Below, piece by piece: positions 42,768 to 51,848 of a DNA stretch of 64,000 nucleotides. The DNA comes from Actinoplanes octamycinicus. GTDB lineage: Bacteria > Actinomycetota > Actinomycetes > Mycobacteriales > Micromonosporaceae. The stretch is from the NCBI RefSeq assembly GCF_014205225.1, contig NZ_JACHNB010000001.1:2771501-2835500 (forward strand). Direction: 5' to 3'. Under the pieces are notes generated by a model, which was not told where the DNA came from, searched no databases, and saw only the letters and a list, made by a program, of their open reading frames with translations. Made by a program: the position numbers and the translations under genes. Each line of letters starts with the position of its first letter. The stretch's first letter is position 1.

Positions 42768-43634
42768 TTGTCCACTGTGGTTCTGCTGACCCTGACCGGG
42801 CTCGGCCTGGCGGCGCTCTACTTCCTGATCGCCTCCGGCCTGTCCCTGGTCTTCGGCCTGGCCGGGGTGCTCAACTTCGCGCACGGCCTGTTCCTCTCGG
42901 TCGGCGCCTACGTCACCTGGTGGGCCGAGCCGCACCTGGGCCTGCCCCTGGCGGTGCTGGCCGGCGTCGTCGCGGCCGCCGCCACCGGCGCGCTGGTCGA
43001 GCTGGCGATGATCCGCCCGCTGTACACCCGGCACACCGAACAGGTGCTGGTCACCGTCGGGCTGTCGCTGGCCGGGGTGGCGCTGCTCCAGTCGATCTGG
43101 GGCGCCGACGCCCGAGTGTTCCCCAGCTTCGCGTTCACCAGGAACGTCACGACGGTCCTCGGCGCCCAGGTGCCGGACGACCGGTTCCTGCTGATCGGCG
43201 CCGCCGTCCTGGTGCTGGCCGGCCTGCTCGCCTTCCTCCGGTTCACCCGGTACGGCCTGGTGATCCGGGCCGGCGTGGAGAACCGGAACATGGTCAAGGC
43301 GCTCGGCATCGACGTCCGCAACGCGTTCACCCTGGTCTTCGCGATCGGCGGGGCCCTCGCGGGCCTGGCCGGGATCCTCGGCGGGATGTACTTCACCTCG
43401 ATCTCCCCGGGCCAGGGCGGCTCGCTGCTGATCTTCGCGTTCATCGTGGTGGTGATCGGCGGCCTCGGCTCGGTCACCGGTTCCGCCGTCGCCGCCGTGG
43501 TGGTCGGCGTCCTCCAGCAGTTCGTGAACTACTACGGCGTGTCCGGCGCCGGCGACGTCAGCGTGGTGGCCCTGCTCGCCATCGTGCTGCTGCTGCGCCC
43601 GGCCGGGATCGCCGGGAAGGCGGCGACCGCGTGA
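42768..43634 (+). CDS. livH: ABC transporter permease, LivH-like
   Basis: 288 residues, TTG start one base after the livF stop. About eight membrane segments; LivH pattern ALYFLIASGLSLVFGLAGVL, and the family motif VIRAGVENRNMVKALGIDV near 170. Overlaps livM by 4 bases. Confidence 0.88.
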   Translation: MSTVVLLTLTGLGLAALYFLIASGLSLVFGLAGVLNFAHGLFLSVGAYVTWWAEPHLGLPLAVLAGVVAAAATGALVELAMIRPLYTRHTEQVLVTVGLSLAGVALLQSIWGADARVFPSFAFTRNVTTVLGAQVPDDRFLLIGAAVLVLAGLLAFLRFTRYGLVIRAGVENRNMVKALGIDVRNAFTLVFAIGGALAGLAGILGGMYFTSISPGQGGSLLIFAFIVVVIGGLGSVTGSAVAAVVVGVLQQFVNYYGVSGAGDVSVVALLAIVLLLRPAGIAGKAATA

Positions 43635-44650
43635 AAAGGTTCGTGCCCCTCGCGTTGCTGATGGTGGCGGTGGTGCTGCCGTGGTCGACGCTGAACCTGC
43701 CGGGCCTGTTCGACGGCCCGCTCAACTCGCCCGGCACGCTCCAGCTGCTCGCCGTCTGCCTGGTCTTCGGCGGCCTGGCGCTCGGCTACGACCTGCTGTT
43801 CGGCCGGGCCGGGCTGCTCTCCTTCGGTCACGCGCTCTCCATCGCCTCCGGCGCCTACGGGGTGGACATCCTGGTCAGCCACTACGGCTGGGCGCTGTGG
43901 AGCGCCGTCGCGGTGACCGTGCTGGCCGCCGCGACGCTGGCCGCGCTGCTCGGCTCGGTGGCGCTGAAGACCTCCGGGATCGCGTTCTCCATGGTCACCC
44001 TGGCCTTCGCGCAGGTCGGCTACATCCTGGTGAACCGGGACCCGGGCGGGCTGACCGGCGGTGAGGAGGGGCTGCCGCTGAAGACCGCGGGACTGCCCGG
44101 CGGCCTGGTCGGCGTGGTGAACACGGTCAACCTGTACTGGCTGGCACTGGCGTTCCTGGTGGTCACCGTGCTGGTGGTGCACGCCATCGACCGGGCGCCG
44201 CTGGGCCGGACCCTGATCGGGCTGCGCGACGACGAGCGGCGGATCGCGGTGGTCGGGCTGTCGCCGTACCGGTTGAAGCTGCTCGCCTTCGTCGTGGCCG
44301 GCGCGCTGGCCGCGCTCGGCGGCGCGGTCTACGTCCTGGTGGTCGGTGGCGCCTCGCCGCACGTGGCGTCCTCCGAGTTCACCCTGGCGCTGATCGTGAT
44401 GGCGGTGCTCGGCGGCGCCGGCACTCGGTGGGGCGCGGTGGCCGGCGGCATCCTCTACGCGTTCCTGGACCAGCGGCTGGCCCGGCTCGGCGGGCAGCTG
44501 CCCGGCCCGTTCGGGCAGCCGCTCTTCGTCCTCGGCACGCTGTTCATCCTGGCCGTCTACTTCGTCCCGGGCGGGCTGGCCGGGCTGCGCGGCCGGTTCG
44601 CCCCGGTCCGCCGGGCGCTGCGCCGACCGGCCGAGGTGAGCGCCTCGTAG
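43631..44650 (+). CDS. livM: ABC transporter permease, LivM-like
   Basis: 339 residues, GTG start overlapping livH. Multiple membrane segments with the LivM/LivH conserved RDDERRIAVVGLSPYRLKLL loop and GGAGTRWGAVAGG. Completes the importer operon. Confidence 0.88.
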   Translation: MKRFVPLALLMVAVVLPWSTLNLPGLFDGPLNSPGTLQLLAVCLVFGGLALGYDLLFGRAGLLSFGHALSIASGAYGVDILVSHYGWALWSAVAVTVLAAATLAALLGSVALKTSGIAFSMVTLAFAQVGYILVNRDPGGLTGGEEGLPLKTAGLPGGLVGVVNTVNLYWLALAFLVVTVLVVHAIDRAPLGRTLIGLRDDERRIAVVGLSPYRLKLLAFVVAGALAALGGAVYVLVVGGASPHVASSEFTLALIVMAVLGGAGTRWGAVAGGILYAFLDQRLARLGGQLPGPFGQPLFVLGTLFILAVYFVPGGLAGLRGRFAPVRRALRRPAEVSAS

Positions 44651-44718
44651 TCCCCGGTTCGTGCCAGCTGGGATTCGACACCGGTCACTGTCCGGGGGCC
44701 CGGAGAAAGCTTCGCCGG

Positions 44719-45579
44719 GTGAGGACGAGACTGATCTCCGCACTGCTCGCGGCGGCGACGCTGACCGTCGTCGCCGCGTGCGCCACCGAGAAGCCGCCGG
44801 CGGTGGAGCCTCCGATCGACCCCGGGTTCCGGGCCGGGGACATCCGGGCGTTCCGGCTGCCGCTGGACGCGTACCGGCTCACTCCCGAGCAGAGCCGGGA
44901 TTTCCAGCGGGCCCGGCTGACCCTGGTGCGGCGGTGCATGAACCGGTTCGGCTTCGACTACCCGCTGCCGCCGATCCTCCCGGAGTTCCTCGCCCCCAAC
45001 GAGAAGCGCTACACGCTGGCCGATCCGCGGCGCGCGGCCACCGTCGGCTACCACGATCCGGAGGCCGACGAGCGGTCCCGCACGATCGGCGCGGACCAGG
45101 CGATGAGCAGTGCCGAAGAGGCCGTCCTGAACGGGTTGACCGGCACCGCCGCCGGCCGGCCGGTGCCCAAGGGCGGCTGCAACGCGACCGCGTTCGCCCA
45201 GCTCGGGGCGGAGGCCGAGGAGAACCTGGTGGAGACGCTCAGCCACGCGGCCTATGCGAAGGGGATGGCGGACAGCCGGACCGTCCGGGCACACGCCAGG
45301 TGGAGCGCCTGCATGCGGGCCCGCGGCTACGACTACGCCGACCCGTTCGCGAGCAACGACGACCCGCGGTTCGCCACCCCGGCGCCGACCCGGGTGGAGA
45401 TCGCCGTGGCCACCGCGGACGTGGCCTGCAAGACCGGGATCGGGTACTACGACCTGCGGGCCGCCCTGGAGACCGCCTACCAGCGGCGGGAGATCGAGGC
45501 GAACCGGGCCGCCCTGGAGACGATCAAGACCCGCAACGCCGCGCTGCTCCGCCGGGTCGCGGAGGTCAACGCCGCGTGA
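44719..45579 (+). CDS. Predicted lipoprotein of unknown function
   Basis: 286 residues, GTG start. Signal peptide MRTRLISALLAAATLTVVAA followed by lipidated Cys21. The mature part is helical and charged and has four further Cys (CMNRFGFDY, GGCNATAF, SACMRARGYDY, VACKTGIGYY) placed as likely disulphides. This pattern is widespread in secreted actinobacterial proteins of unknown function. It stands 68 bases after livM but is probably a separate unit. Confidence 0.75.
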   Translation: MRTRLISALLAAATLTVVAACATEKPPAVEPPIDPGFRAGDIRAFRLPLDAYRLTPEQSRDFQRARLTLVRRCMNRFGFDYPLPPILPEFLAPNEKRYTLADPRRAATVGYHDPEADERSRTIGADQAMSSAEEAVLNGLTGTAAGRPVPKGGCNATAFAQLGAEAEENLVETLSHAAYAKGMADSRTVRAHARWSACMRARGYDYADPFASNDDPRFATPAPTRVEIAVATADVACKTGIGYYDLRAALETAYQRREIEANRAALETIKTRNAALLRRVAEVNAA

Positions 45580-45581
45580 GA

Positions 45582-45634
45582 ACCCGATTTACGGTACGCG
45601 GTGAGCGCGCGCCCACCGCGTACCGAAAGCGGGT
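45582..45634. terminator. Bidirectional terminator hairpin
   Basis: Nested stem between two convergent genes: ACCCG...CGGGT outside and a perfect 12-bp inner stem CGGTACGCGGTG / CACCGCGTACCG. Confidence 0.75.
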
Positions 45635-45639
45635 CTGAC

Positions 45640-46614
45640 CTACTTCTTGGTGACGACGACCTTCTTGCCGGATGCCTTGATCGTGTAGGCCACCTTGACG
45701 CCGGTCCACGGGTTGCGGGCGCTGATCCGGACGCCACCGGTGATGTTCGCGACCGTCACGACCTTGACCTGGGCGGCCTTGTTGAACTTGGCGACGTCCC
45801 GCTTGACCACCTTGCGCAGCACCGACACCCGGACGGTGTGCTTGTTCGCCGCGACGCGCACGTCCGCCGCGCTCTTGCGGGCGAGCTTCCGCACGTCGGC
45901 GCCGAGGTTCAGGTACGCCAGGCCCTTGGCCATGGTGGCGCTGCTGACCGTTTGCGCGGCGGTCGGCAGGGTCACGCTCTGCGATCCGTACCGCCAGGTG
46001 TAGGTGGCGGTCAGCGCGTTCGCGTAGTCGATCTTCGCGCTGGTCAGCACGGCCGCCGGGGAGACCTCGAAGGTGAAGTCGCCCTCGTCGCCGTCGCCGT
46101 ACCGGTAGGTGACCGAGCTGTCGGCGTGCTCGACCTTGGTGCCGGCGTGCTCCGGGTCGTCGATCAGCACGGTCGCCGGGTCGGCGCTGTTGTACTTCGC
46201 CCACGAGGTGATGTTCAGCGTCGCCTGCGGGGTGAAGACGAACTTCACCGAAGGCTTGCGCATCATCGTGACGGCGGCCTTCTCCTCGGCCGTGGCCAGC
46301 GAGGCGTAGACGCCCTTCGTGGCCACCGCGTAGCTGGTCTCGTGCTGGAACGGCACGTCGACCCGGGTGTAGGCGCGGCCCCCCACCGGGTCGGTGACGA
46401 ACGTGCCGGTGCCCGAGCCCTGCTCGCCGGTCAGCGTGAACGAGCCGGCCCAGCCCTTGGCCGCCGTCGTGCCGGTGACGCCGGCCACGGCCTTGAGCGC
46501 CGCGGTCATCTGGGCGGCGGTCAGCTGCGTGGTGGTGTCGGCGGCGAACGCGGCACCGGGGACGGCGAGCAGGCCGGCCGTCACCGTGGCGGTGGCCAGC
46601 AGTGTGCGAAGCAC
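45640..46614 (-). CDS. Secreted protein of unknown function
   Basis: 324 residues. Clear signal peptide (MLRTLLATATVTAGLLAVPGAAFA). The N-terminal two thirds look like a lipoprotein-type beta fold (FTLTGEQGSGTGTFVTDPVGG...), with predicted strands ending near 230. The Lys/Val-rich C-terminal part (VRVSVLRKVVKRDVAKFNKA ... IKASGKKVVVTKK) may be a cell-wall-binding domain. No family recognised. Confidence 0.75.
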   Translation of the reverse strand: MLRTLLATATVTAGLLAVPGAAFAADTTTQLTAAQMTAALKAVAGVTGTTAAKGWAGSFTLTGEQGSGTGTFVTDPVGGRAYTRVDVPFQHETSYAVATKGVYASLATAEEKAAVTMMRKPSVKFVFTPQATLNITSWAKYNSADPATVLIDDPEHAGTKVEHADSSVTYRYGDGDEGDFTFEVSPAAVLTSAKIDYANALTATYTWRYGSQSVTLPTAAQTVSSATMAKGLAYLNLGADVRKLARKSAADVRVAANKHTVRVSVLRKVVKRDVAKFNKAAQVKVVTVANITGGVRISARNPWTGVKVAYTIKASGKKVVVTKK

Positions 46615-46769
46615 CAGGGAATGTCCTTTCGGGCGGTGCGTGGATCTTGCGGAACGCTGGACGATACGTCATCGTTCCGGCGTTCCGGCAGGGCCGTTCC
46701 GGCCGTTTCTGATCACCGGGCGGCGGATCGCGGCACCCGGGGCGGGGCGATCGTGGCCGGACTGCTTTC

Positions 46770-47609
46770 ATGGTGGGAATGTCCAGGACACTGCGCATCA
46801 GCACCCGGAACGCGACCTTCCAGCAGTGGCAGGCGCTGCTCACCAACCGCACCAAGCGGCACCGGGCGGGCGAGTTCCTGGTCCAGGGGGTCCGCCCGAT
46901 CACGCTCGCCGTGCAGCACGGCTGGCCGGTGCACGCCGTGCTGCTCGACGACACCCGGCGGCTCTCCCAGTGGAGCCGGGACGTGCTGGAGCAGACCTCC
47001 GGGGTGGCCCGGTACGCGCTCGCCGCCGAGCTGATGCACGAGCTGGGCGGCAAGGACGAGGAGTCGCCCGAGCTGCTCGCCGTGGTCGGCATGCCGGCCG
47101 ACGACCTGTCCCGGATCCGGTCCGGGCCGCGGATGCTCACCCTGGTCTTCGACCGGCCGGCCACCCCGGCCAACGTCGGCGCGCTGATCCGGTCCGCGGA
47201 CGCGTTCGGCGCCACCGGCCTGGTGGTCACCGGGCACGCCGCCGACCCGTACGACCCGAAGGCGGTCCGGGCCAGCACCGGCTCGCTGTTCGCCCTGCCG
47301 GTGGTGCAGGTCGCCAGCCACCGGGAGGTGGTCGACGAGGTCGTCGCGCTGCGCCGCGGGGGTCTCCCGGTGGAGATCCTCGGCAGCGACGAGGGCGGGG
47401 ACGTGGAGCTGGCCGAGCACGATCTGACCGGGCCGAAGGTGATCGCGATCGGCAACGAGACCCGGGGCCTGAGCGGCGCCTGGCGGGCCGCCTGCGACCA
47501 CATCCTGCGGATCCCGATGACCGGCGCGGCCAGCTCGCTGAACGCCGCGGCGGCCGGCTCGGTGGTCCTCTACGAAGCCGCCCGCCAGCGCCGCGCGGCT
47601 AAGCCCTGA
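46770..47609 (+). CDS. TrmH/SpoU-family RNA 2'-O-methyltransferase
   Basis: 279 residues. N-terminal substrate-binding part (RAGEFLVQGVRPITLAV), then the SPOUT knot: VFDRPATPANVGALIRSADAFGATGLVV, VIAIGNETRGLSGAW, and IPMTGAASSLNAAAAGSVVLYEAA, all diagnostic. Methylates a ribose in tRNA or rRNA. An in-frame ATG at 46,779 is an alternative start. Its 3' end overlaps the convergent oxidoreductase by 11 bases. Confidence 0.9.
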   Translation: MVGMSRTLRISTRNATFQQWQALLTNRTKRHRAGEFLVQGVRPITLAVQHGWPVHAVLLDDTRRLSQWSRDVLEQTSGVARYALAAELMHELGGKDEESPELLAVVGMPADDLSRIRSGPRMLTLVFDRPATPANVGALIRSADAFGATGLVVTGHAADPYDPKAVRASTGSLFALPVVQVASHREVVDEVVALRRGGLPVEILGSDEGGDVELAEHDLTGPKVIAIGNETRGLSGAWRAACDHILRIPMTGAASSLNAAAAGSVVLYEAARQRRAAKP

Positions 47610-48672
47610 GCAGCTCGCGGAAGCGTTCCAGAAGGAACGTCGCCTTCAGCTCGCTGGTCTGCTCGGCGCCGAGCAGACCCCACTCCGGGGCGTAGGTGAC
47701 CCCGCCGGCCGGGCCCAGGGTCAGCGCGATGCCGTCCGGGAACGGCTGGTACCCGGTCAGCTCGCCCCCCTCGATGAGCGCCCGGATGTTGGCCGCCACC
47801 ACCTCGCCGTGCCGGCCGGCCGCCCGGGCCATCTTCATCTCCGGCACCGCGGTCAGGTCGCCCACCGCGAACACCCGCTCCTGCCCGGCCACCCGCAGGT
47901 GCTCGTCGACCGCGACCCGCCCGTCCGGCTGCCGGGCCGCGGCCAGCGGCCCGCCCAGGTAGTCGCTCTCCGCCCCGCCGCCGTAGCACGGAAACCACAG
48001 GTCGGCGGCGAGCACGTCGCCCGCCACCGTGGTGACCGTGAACGGCCGCACCGTGCCGGGCGGGACATCGGGCGGCGCGGTCAGCTTCGTGTCGAGCAGC
48101 ACCCGCACCCCGAGCGCGTCCAGCTGGCGCCTGGCCTCCGCCTCGAACTCCGCCGGGAACCGGCCGCCGGCCAGGGCGGACGCCGGGTCGACCACGGTGA
48201 CCGCGGTCGACGGCAGGGCGGTCGCGATCTCGCCGGCGAACTCCAGGCCGATCGCACCGGCGCCGAGCAGCAGCACCTGGGAGGACCGGCCGAGCGCGTC
48301 GCGCACCTCGTGCAGCCGCTGCACCGCCGCGGCCCGGTCGCCGGTGTCCATCCGGGACGGGAACGGGCTGGTCGCGCCGGTGGCCAGCACGATGTAGTCG
48401 GCGTCCAGCCGGTCGCCGGACTCCAGGACCACCTGACCGGGGGTGATCAGCGAGGCGCGGGACCGGACGACCCGGCCGCGGGAGAGCAGGCCGTCGTACC
48501 GGAGGAAGATCTTCTCGGCCCAGTCCGGGTCGACCGCCGCGCGCAGCGCGGCGACGTTGTGCACGAACGTCTCCCGGGGCTCCACCAGCGTCACGTCGGC
48601 GACATCGTCCAGGTCGCGGGCCGCCGCGATGCCGCCGTAACCGCCGCCCACCACTACCACTCTCGTCTTCAT
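47599..48672 (-). CDS. NDH-2/AIF-like FAD-dependent NAD(P)H oxidoreductase
   Basis: 357 residues. FAD-binding VVVVGGGYGGIAAARDL at the N-terminus, NAD-binding VLLLGAGAIGLEFAGEIA near 145, and a VFAVGDLTAVPEMKMA FAD motif near 270. Shorter than typical NDH-2 and closest in pattern to AIF/FSP1-like quinone oxidoreductases. Probably a membrane-associated quinone reductase. Confidence 0.88.
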   Translation of the reverse strand: MKTRVVVVGGGYGGIAAARDLDDVADVTLVEPRETFVHNVAALRAAVDPDWAEKIFLRYDGLLSRGRVVRSRASLITPGQVVLESGDRLDADYIVLATGATSPFPSRMDTGDRAAAVQRLHEVRDALGRSSQVLLLGAGAIGLEFAGEIATALPSTAVTVVDPASALAGGRFPAEFEAEARRQLDALGVRVLLDTKLTAPPDVPPGTVRPFTVTTVAGDVLAADLWFPCYGGGAESDYLGGPLAAARQPDGRVAVDEHLRVAGQERVFAVGDLTAVPEMKMARAAGRHGEVVAANIRALIEGGELTGYQPFPDGIALTLGPAGGVTYAPEWGLLGAEQTSELKATFLLERFRELLRA

Positions 48673-48772
48673 GCCTCGACCCTCGGCCGATTCCCGGACG
48701 GCAGGGAGGCCGCGCTCAGGGTGGTAGTGGCGGGGACACCCTCGGCGGACCGGGCCGGGTTACCGTCGATCG

Positions 48773-49597
48773 GTGAGCGACAACGAGCTGGGCAACTTCC
48801 TGCGCGCCCGCCGGGACCAGGTGACGCCGGCCGAGGTCGGTCTGCCGCCGGGCAACCGGCGCCGGGCGCCCGGCCTGCGCCGGGCCGAGGTGGCGATGCT
48901 CGCCGGGGTCAGCGTGGAGTACCTGATCCGGCTGGAGCAGGGCCGCGACCGGCATCCGTCACCGCAGGTGATCGCCGCGCTCTCCGGCCCGTTGCGGCTG
49001 ACCGCCGCCGAGCGTGCCCATCTCTACCGGCTGACCAAGGTGGCCAGCGGGTTCACCTGCGGGGCGATCGCCGGCGACCCGATGCGGACCGTGCGGCCCG
49101 GCCTGCGTGCTGTGCTCGACCAGCTGGAGCCGGCCGCGGCGGCCCTGGTCAACCAGGTCGGCGACATCCTGGCGCACACCGCCGGATTCCGCCGGCTGAC
49201 CGGCCCGATCGGGCTGCTCGACGACGACGAACCGAACCTCAACCGGTACGTCTTCACCGATCCGCGGGCCCGGCGGGCATACCCGGACTGGGCGCACGTC
49301 GCCGACGAACAGGTCGCCGCGCTGAAGGACGGGCCGCCCCGGCCGGACTTCACCGATGAGCTGACCGCGCTGGCCGGGACGGAGTTCACCGAGCGGGCCG
49401 GGCGGGTGCCCGGGCTGCCCCGGGCGCACGGCTTGCTGCGCCTGGAGCATCCGGAGGCCGGGTCACTGCGGCTGGCCTACGAGATCATGCAGCTGCCCGG
49501 AGACACCGGGCTGCGGCTGGTGGTCCAGTTGCCGGCCGACGAGGCGACCGCCGAGGCGTTGCGGGCGATCTCGCCGCTCCGGCTGGTGGCCAGCTGA
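48773..49597 (+). CDS. XRE regulator with MmyB-like ligand domain
   Basis: 274 residues, GTG start. N-terminal HTH (ELGNFLRARRDQVTPAEVGL, then RAEVAMLAGVSVEYLIRLEQGRD) and a C-terminal MmyB-like PAS-type ligand-binding domain (YVFTDPRARRAYPDWAHVAD; LRLVVQLPADEATAEALR). Such regulators are common in actinobacteria and often sit next to, and control, a divergent oxidoreductase, here the NDH-2-like gene. Its 3' end overlaps the convergent hydrolase by about 120 bases. Confidence 0.88.
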   Translation: MSDNELGNFLRARRDQVTPAEVGLPPGNRRRAPGLRRAEVAMLAGVSVEYLIRLEQGRDRHPSPQVIAALSGPLRLTAAERAHLYRLTKVASGFTCGAIAGDPMRTVRPGLRAVLDQLEPAAAALVNQVGDILAHTAGFRRLTGPIGLLDDDEPNLNRYVFTDPRARRAYPDWAHVADEQVAALKDGPPRPDFTDELTALAGTEFTERAGRVPGLPRAHGLLRLEHPEAGSLRLAYEIMQLPGDTGLRLVVQLPADEATAEALRAISPLRLVAS

Positions 49598-50547
49598 GCC
49601 AGCGCCCGCAGGGCCGAGGTGCCGGTCGCGAAGTAGCCGTCGTGGCCGGTCAGGTCGCCGGCCGGGAACGGCAGCGCGCCGAAGGCCGGGTCGATCGGCA
49701 GCCGCCCGTGGCCGAGGCCGAAGATCCGCAGACCGGGTAGCTTGCGGGTCCAGTCGTCCGGCGCGGCGCCGGCCCAGAAGCGGGCGGTCCCGCCCAGCTC
49801 GGCCCGGTTCGCCACGCCCATCCCCGGGCTGCCCAGCGCCACGATGTCGGTGACCTGGGCCGGCAGGTGCGCGGCGGCACGACCGGCCACGATGGACCCG
49901 TAACTGTGGCCGACCAGCATGATCGTCTGGTCCGGCCGCCGGGCGACCAGGCCGGCGACGAAACGTTCCAGGGCGAGTGCTCCGGACGCGGCCCGGTCCT
50001 CGCGGAGCGCGGCGCGGCGGATGCCCTCCGGCGGGTCGTAGCCCAGCCAGGCGATCACCGCGGTGTCCCCGGCGACCTGCCGGTGGAGCTGCCTCGCCTG
50101 CCAGGCCGGGGCGCGCCGCTCGACGCCGCCGAGGCCGGTGTCGAAGTTCGCCAGGGTGGTGTCGACGCCGGGGATCAGGATCACCACCCGGCCGGCGCTG
50201 GTCAGGTCGCCGAGCACCTCGGCGATCCGGCCGTCGCCGCGCCGGTCCAGCGCGAGGATCTGCCGGCCGGGGGAGGAGCGGTTCGCCGCGTAGCGCAGAG
50301 CGAGGGGCGCACCGTCCAAGTTGCCCACCAGGTCCGGATGTCTCCGAGCGAGCTCGGTCGCTTCATGGGGCGTGAGCGCGGCGAAGAACGCTGCGATGGC
50401 GGCCGGCGGAGTGGCGGGATCGGGCAGTCCGCCGGCCCGCCACTCGGCCACGCCCGGCAACCGCGTGGTGACCGCCTCGGTCGGCCCGAACAGCCACAGC
50501 GCCGGTGCGATCAGCATCGCCAGGGCCACCAGCCACATCCGATTCAC
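49477..50547 (-). CDS. DUF1023-type alpha/beta hydrolase
   Basis: 356 residues. N-terminal membrane anchor or signal (MWLVALAMLIAPALWLFGPT), mid alpha/beta hydrolase with nucleophile elbow MLVGHSYGSIVAGRAA and VALGSPGMGVANRAEL, typical of the DUF1023 family of secreted actinobacterial hydrolases. The last about 40 residues overlap the convergent XRE gene in antisense. Substrate unknown. Confidence 0.8.
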   Translation of the reverse strand: MNRMWLVALAMLIAPALWLFGPTEAVTTRLPGVAEWRAGGLPDPATPPAAIAAFFAALTPHEATELARRHPDLVGNLDGAPLALRYAANRSSPGRQILALDRRGDGRIAEVLGDLTSAGRVVILIPGVDTTLANFDTGLGGVERRAPAWQARQLHRQVAGDTAVIAWLGYDPPEGIRRAALREDRAASGALALERFVAGLVARRPDQTIMLVGHSYGSIVAGRAAAHLPAQVTDIVALGSPGMGVANRAELGGTARFWAGAAPDDWTRKLPGLRIFGLGHGRLPIDPAFGALPFPAGDLTGHDGYFATGTSALRALAQLATSRSGEIARNASAVASSAGNWTTSRSPVSPGSCMIS

Positions 50548-50704
50548 GACTTCCCCCTGCGTCGATGTCCGTTGTGTGACGAAAGGTAGGAAGACGGCGG
50601 GGTGCCGGGCGTCAGTCCGTGGCGGGAAACAACCCCTAGTACTCGGGGGCTACGCCGGTCGTACCGTGGTATCGCGGGTAACGAGCCTGGTCTATGCTTC
50701 GCTC

Positions 50705-51730
50705 GTGAAACAAGGCGATGAAACACGAGTCACCGTGCGCGACCTCGCGGCCGTCACCGGCCTCTCCATCGCCACCGTCTCCCGGGTGCTGAACGACCGG
50801 GCCAACGTCGCCCCCGGCACCCGCGACCGGGTGCTGCGCGCGATGGGCAACCTGGGCGAGCGAGCCCCGCGCCGGCGCGGCGCCCGGACCCAGGCGGCCG
50901 GCGTCTTCGTCCGCTGCCCGTACGTGCTGACCGACTACTTCGGGCTGATCGTCTCGGCGGTCGCCGAGGCCTTGGAGCCGCACGGCCTGCACGTGATCCT
51001 GAACGCCGGCACCGTGGCCCAGCAGGCCCGGGTGCTGCCCACCCTGCCGGAGCGGCGGGACGTGGCCGGCGCGGTGCTGATCCTGCCCCCGGAGCCGGGC
51101 GCCGAGCTGGTCCGGCTGCGCGACCGCGGCTTCCCGTTCGTCCTGGTCGACCCGCGGATCTCGCCGCCGCGTGACGTGGCCGCGGTGTCCGCCGCGCACT
51201 TCGCCGGGGCCCGCGCGCTGACCGCCCACCTGATCGAGCTGGGACACCGCCGGATCGGCATCATCGGCGGGCCGCGCGACTGGCTGGCCAGCGACAACCG
51301 GTTCCACGGCTACCTCGCGCCGCTGGCCGACGCGGGCGTGCTGCCGGATCCGGAGCTGCACCGGTTCGTCGCGGAGCCGACCACCGAGCTGGGCCACCGG
51401 GCCGCCGCCGAGTTGCTCGACCTGCCGGAGCGGCCGACCGCGCTGCTGGCCTTCAACGACAAGATGGCGGTGGGGGCGCTGCGGGCGGCCGCCGAGCGGG
51501 GCCTGAGCGTGCCGGGTGACCTGTCGGTGGCCGGGTTCGACGACATCGACCTGGGCTCGGCGTGCGAGCCGATGCTGACCACGGTCCGCCAGCCGCTCGG
51601 CGAGATGGGCCGGATGGCGGTGCACCTGCTGCTCCGGATGCTCGGCGGGCACCGGCTGGACGCGCTGCACCTGGAGCTGGCCACCGAGCTGGTGGTGCGG
51701 GACTCGACCGGGCCGCTGCCGATCGGCTGA
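50705..51730 (+). CDS. LacI-family transcriptional repressor
   Basis: 341 residues from the GTG at 50,705. N-terminal HTH VTVRDLAAVTGLSIATVSRVLNDR with hinge (ERAPRRRGARTQAA), then a periplasmic-binding-protein-like sugar domain (AGVFVRCPYVLTDYFGLIVS; DLSVAGFDDIDLGS; LTTVRQPLGEMG). It lies directly upstream of two GH30 glycosidases and has its own-type operators in between, so it very likely represses them until an oligosaccharide binds. Confidence 0.9.
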   Translation: MKQGDETRVTVRDLAAVTGLSIATVSRVLNDRANVAPGTRDRVLRAMGNLGERAPRRRGARTQAAGVFVRCPYVLTDYFGLIVSAVAEALEPHGLHVILNAGTVAQQARVLPTLPERRDVAGAVLILPPEPGAELVRLRDRGFPFVLVDPRISPPRDVAAVSAAHFAGARALTAHLIELGHRRIGIIGGPRDWLASDNRFHGYLAPLADAGVLPDPELHRFVAEPTTELGHRAAAELLDLPERPTALLAFNDKMAVGALRAAAERGLSVPGDLSVAGFDDIDLGSACEPMLTTVRQPLGEMGRMAVHLLLRMLGGHRLDALHLELATELVVRDSTGPLPIG

Positions 51731-51739
51731 CGTGTTTCA

Positions 51740-51774
51740 CGGTTCCGGAACCGAAACGACGCATCCGGAACCCC
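51740..51774. promoter_or_regulatory. Two LacI-type operators (CGGTTCCGGAACCG and ATCCGGAACC)
   Basis: A perfect 14-bp palindrome with central CG at 51,740-51,753, and a close second copy at about 51,763-51,774, between the LacI gene and the GH30 pair. Central-CG palindromes are the standard LacI-family operator. Confidence 0.7.
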
Positions 51775-51786
51775 CCGCGCATTGAC

Positions 51787-51823
51787 TGACGTATTTGCCG
51801 AAGGTTTCCTTCGTGTTACGTCA
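51787..51823 (+). promoter_or_regulatory. Hyphenated inverted repeat in GH30 leader/promoter
   Basis: TGACGTA (51,787-51,793) pairs with TACGTCA (51,817-51,823), with an inner GAAGG-TTT-CCTTC. It overlaps a TTGACT -35-like box at 51,782. It may be a second operator or a 5' hairpin of the glycosidase message. Confidence 0.45.
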
Positions 51824-51848
51824 TCCCCGTCCCCCGAGGGAGCCCGTC

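Noticed and set aside
15660..50639. Shared AACCCCTAG motif at 15,660, 28,484 and 50,631 as a cluster regulator site
   Set aside because: The 28,484 copy lies in the coding end of the PKS gene and the third is far outside the cluster; three nine-base hits are not enough.
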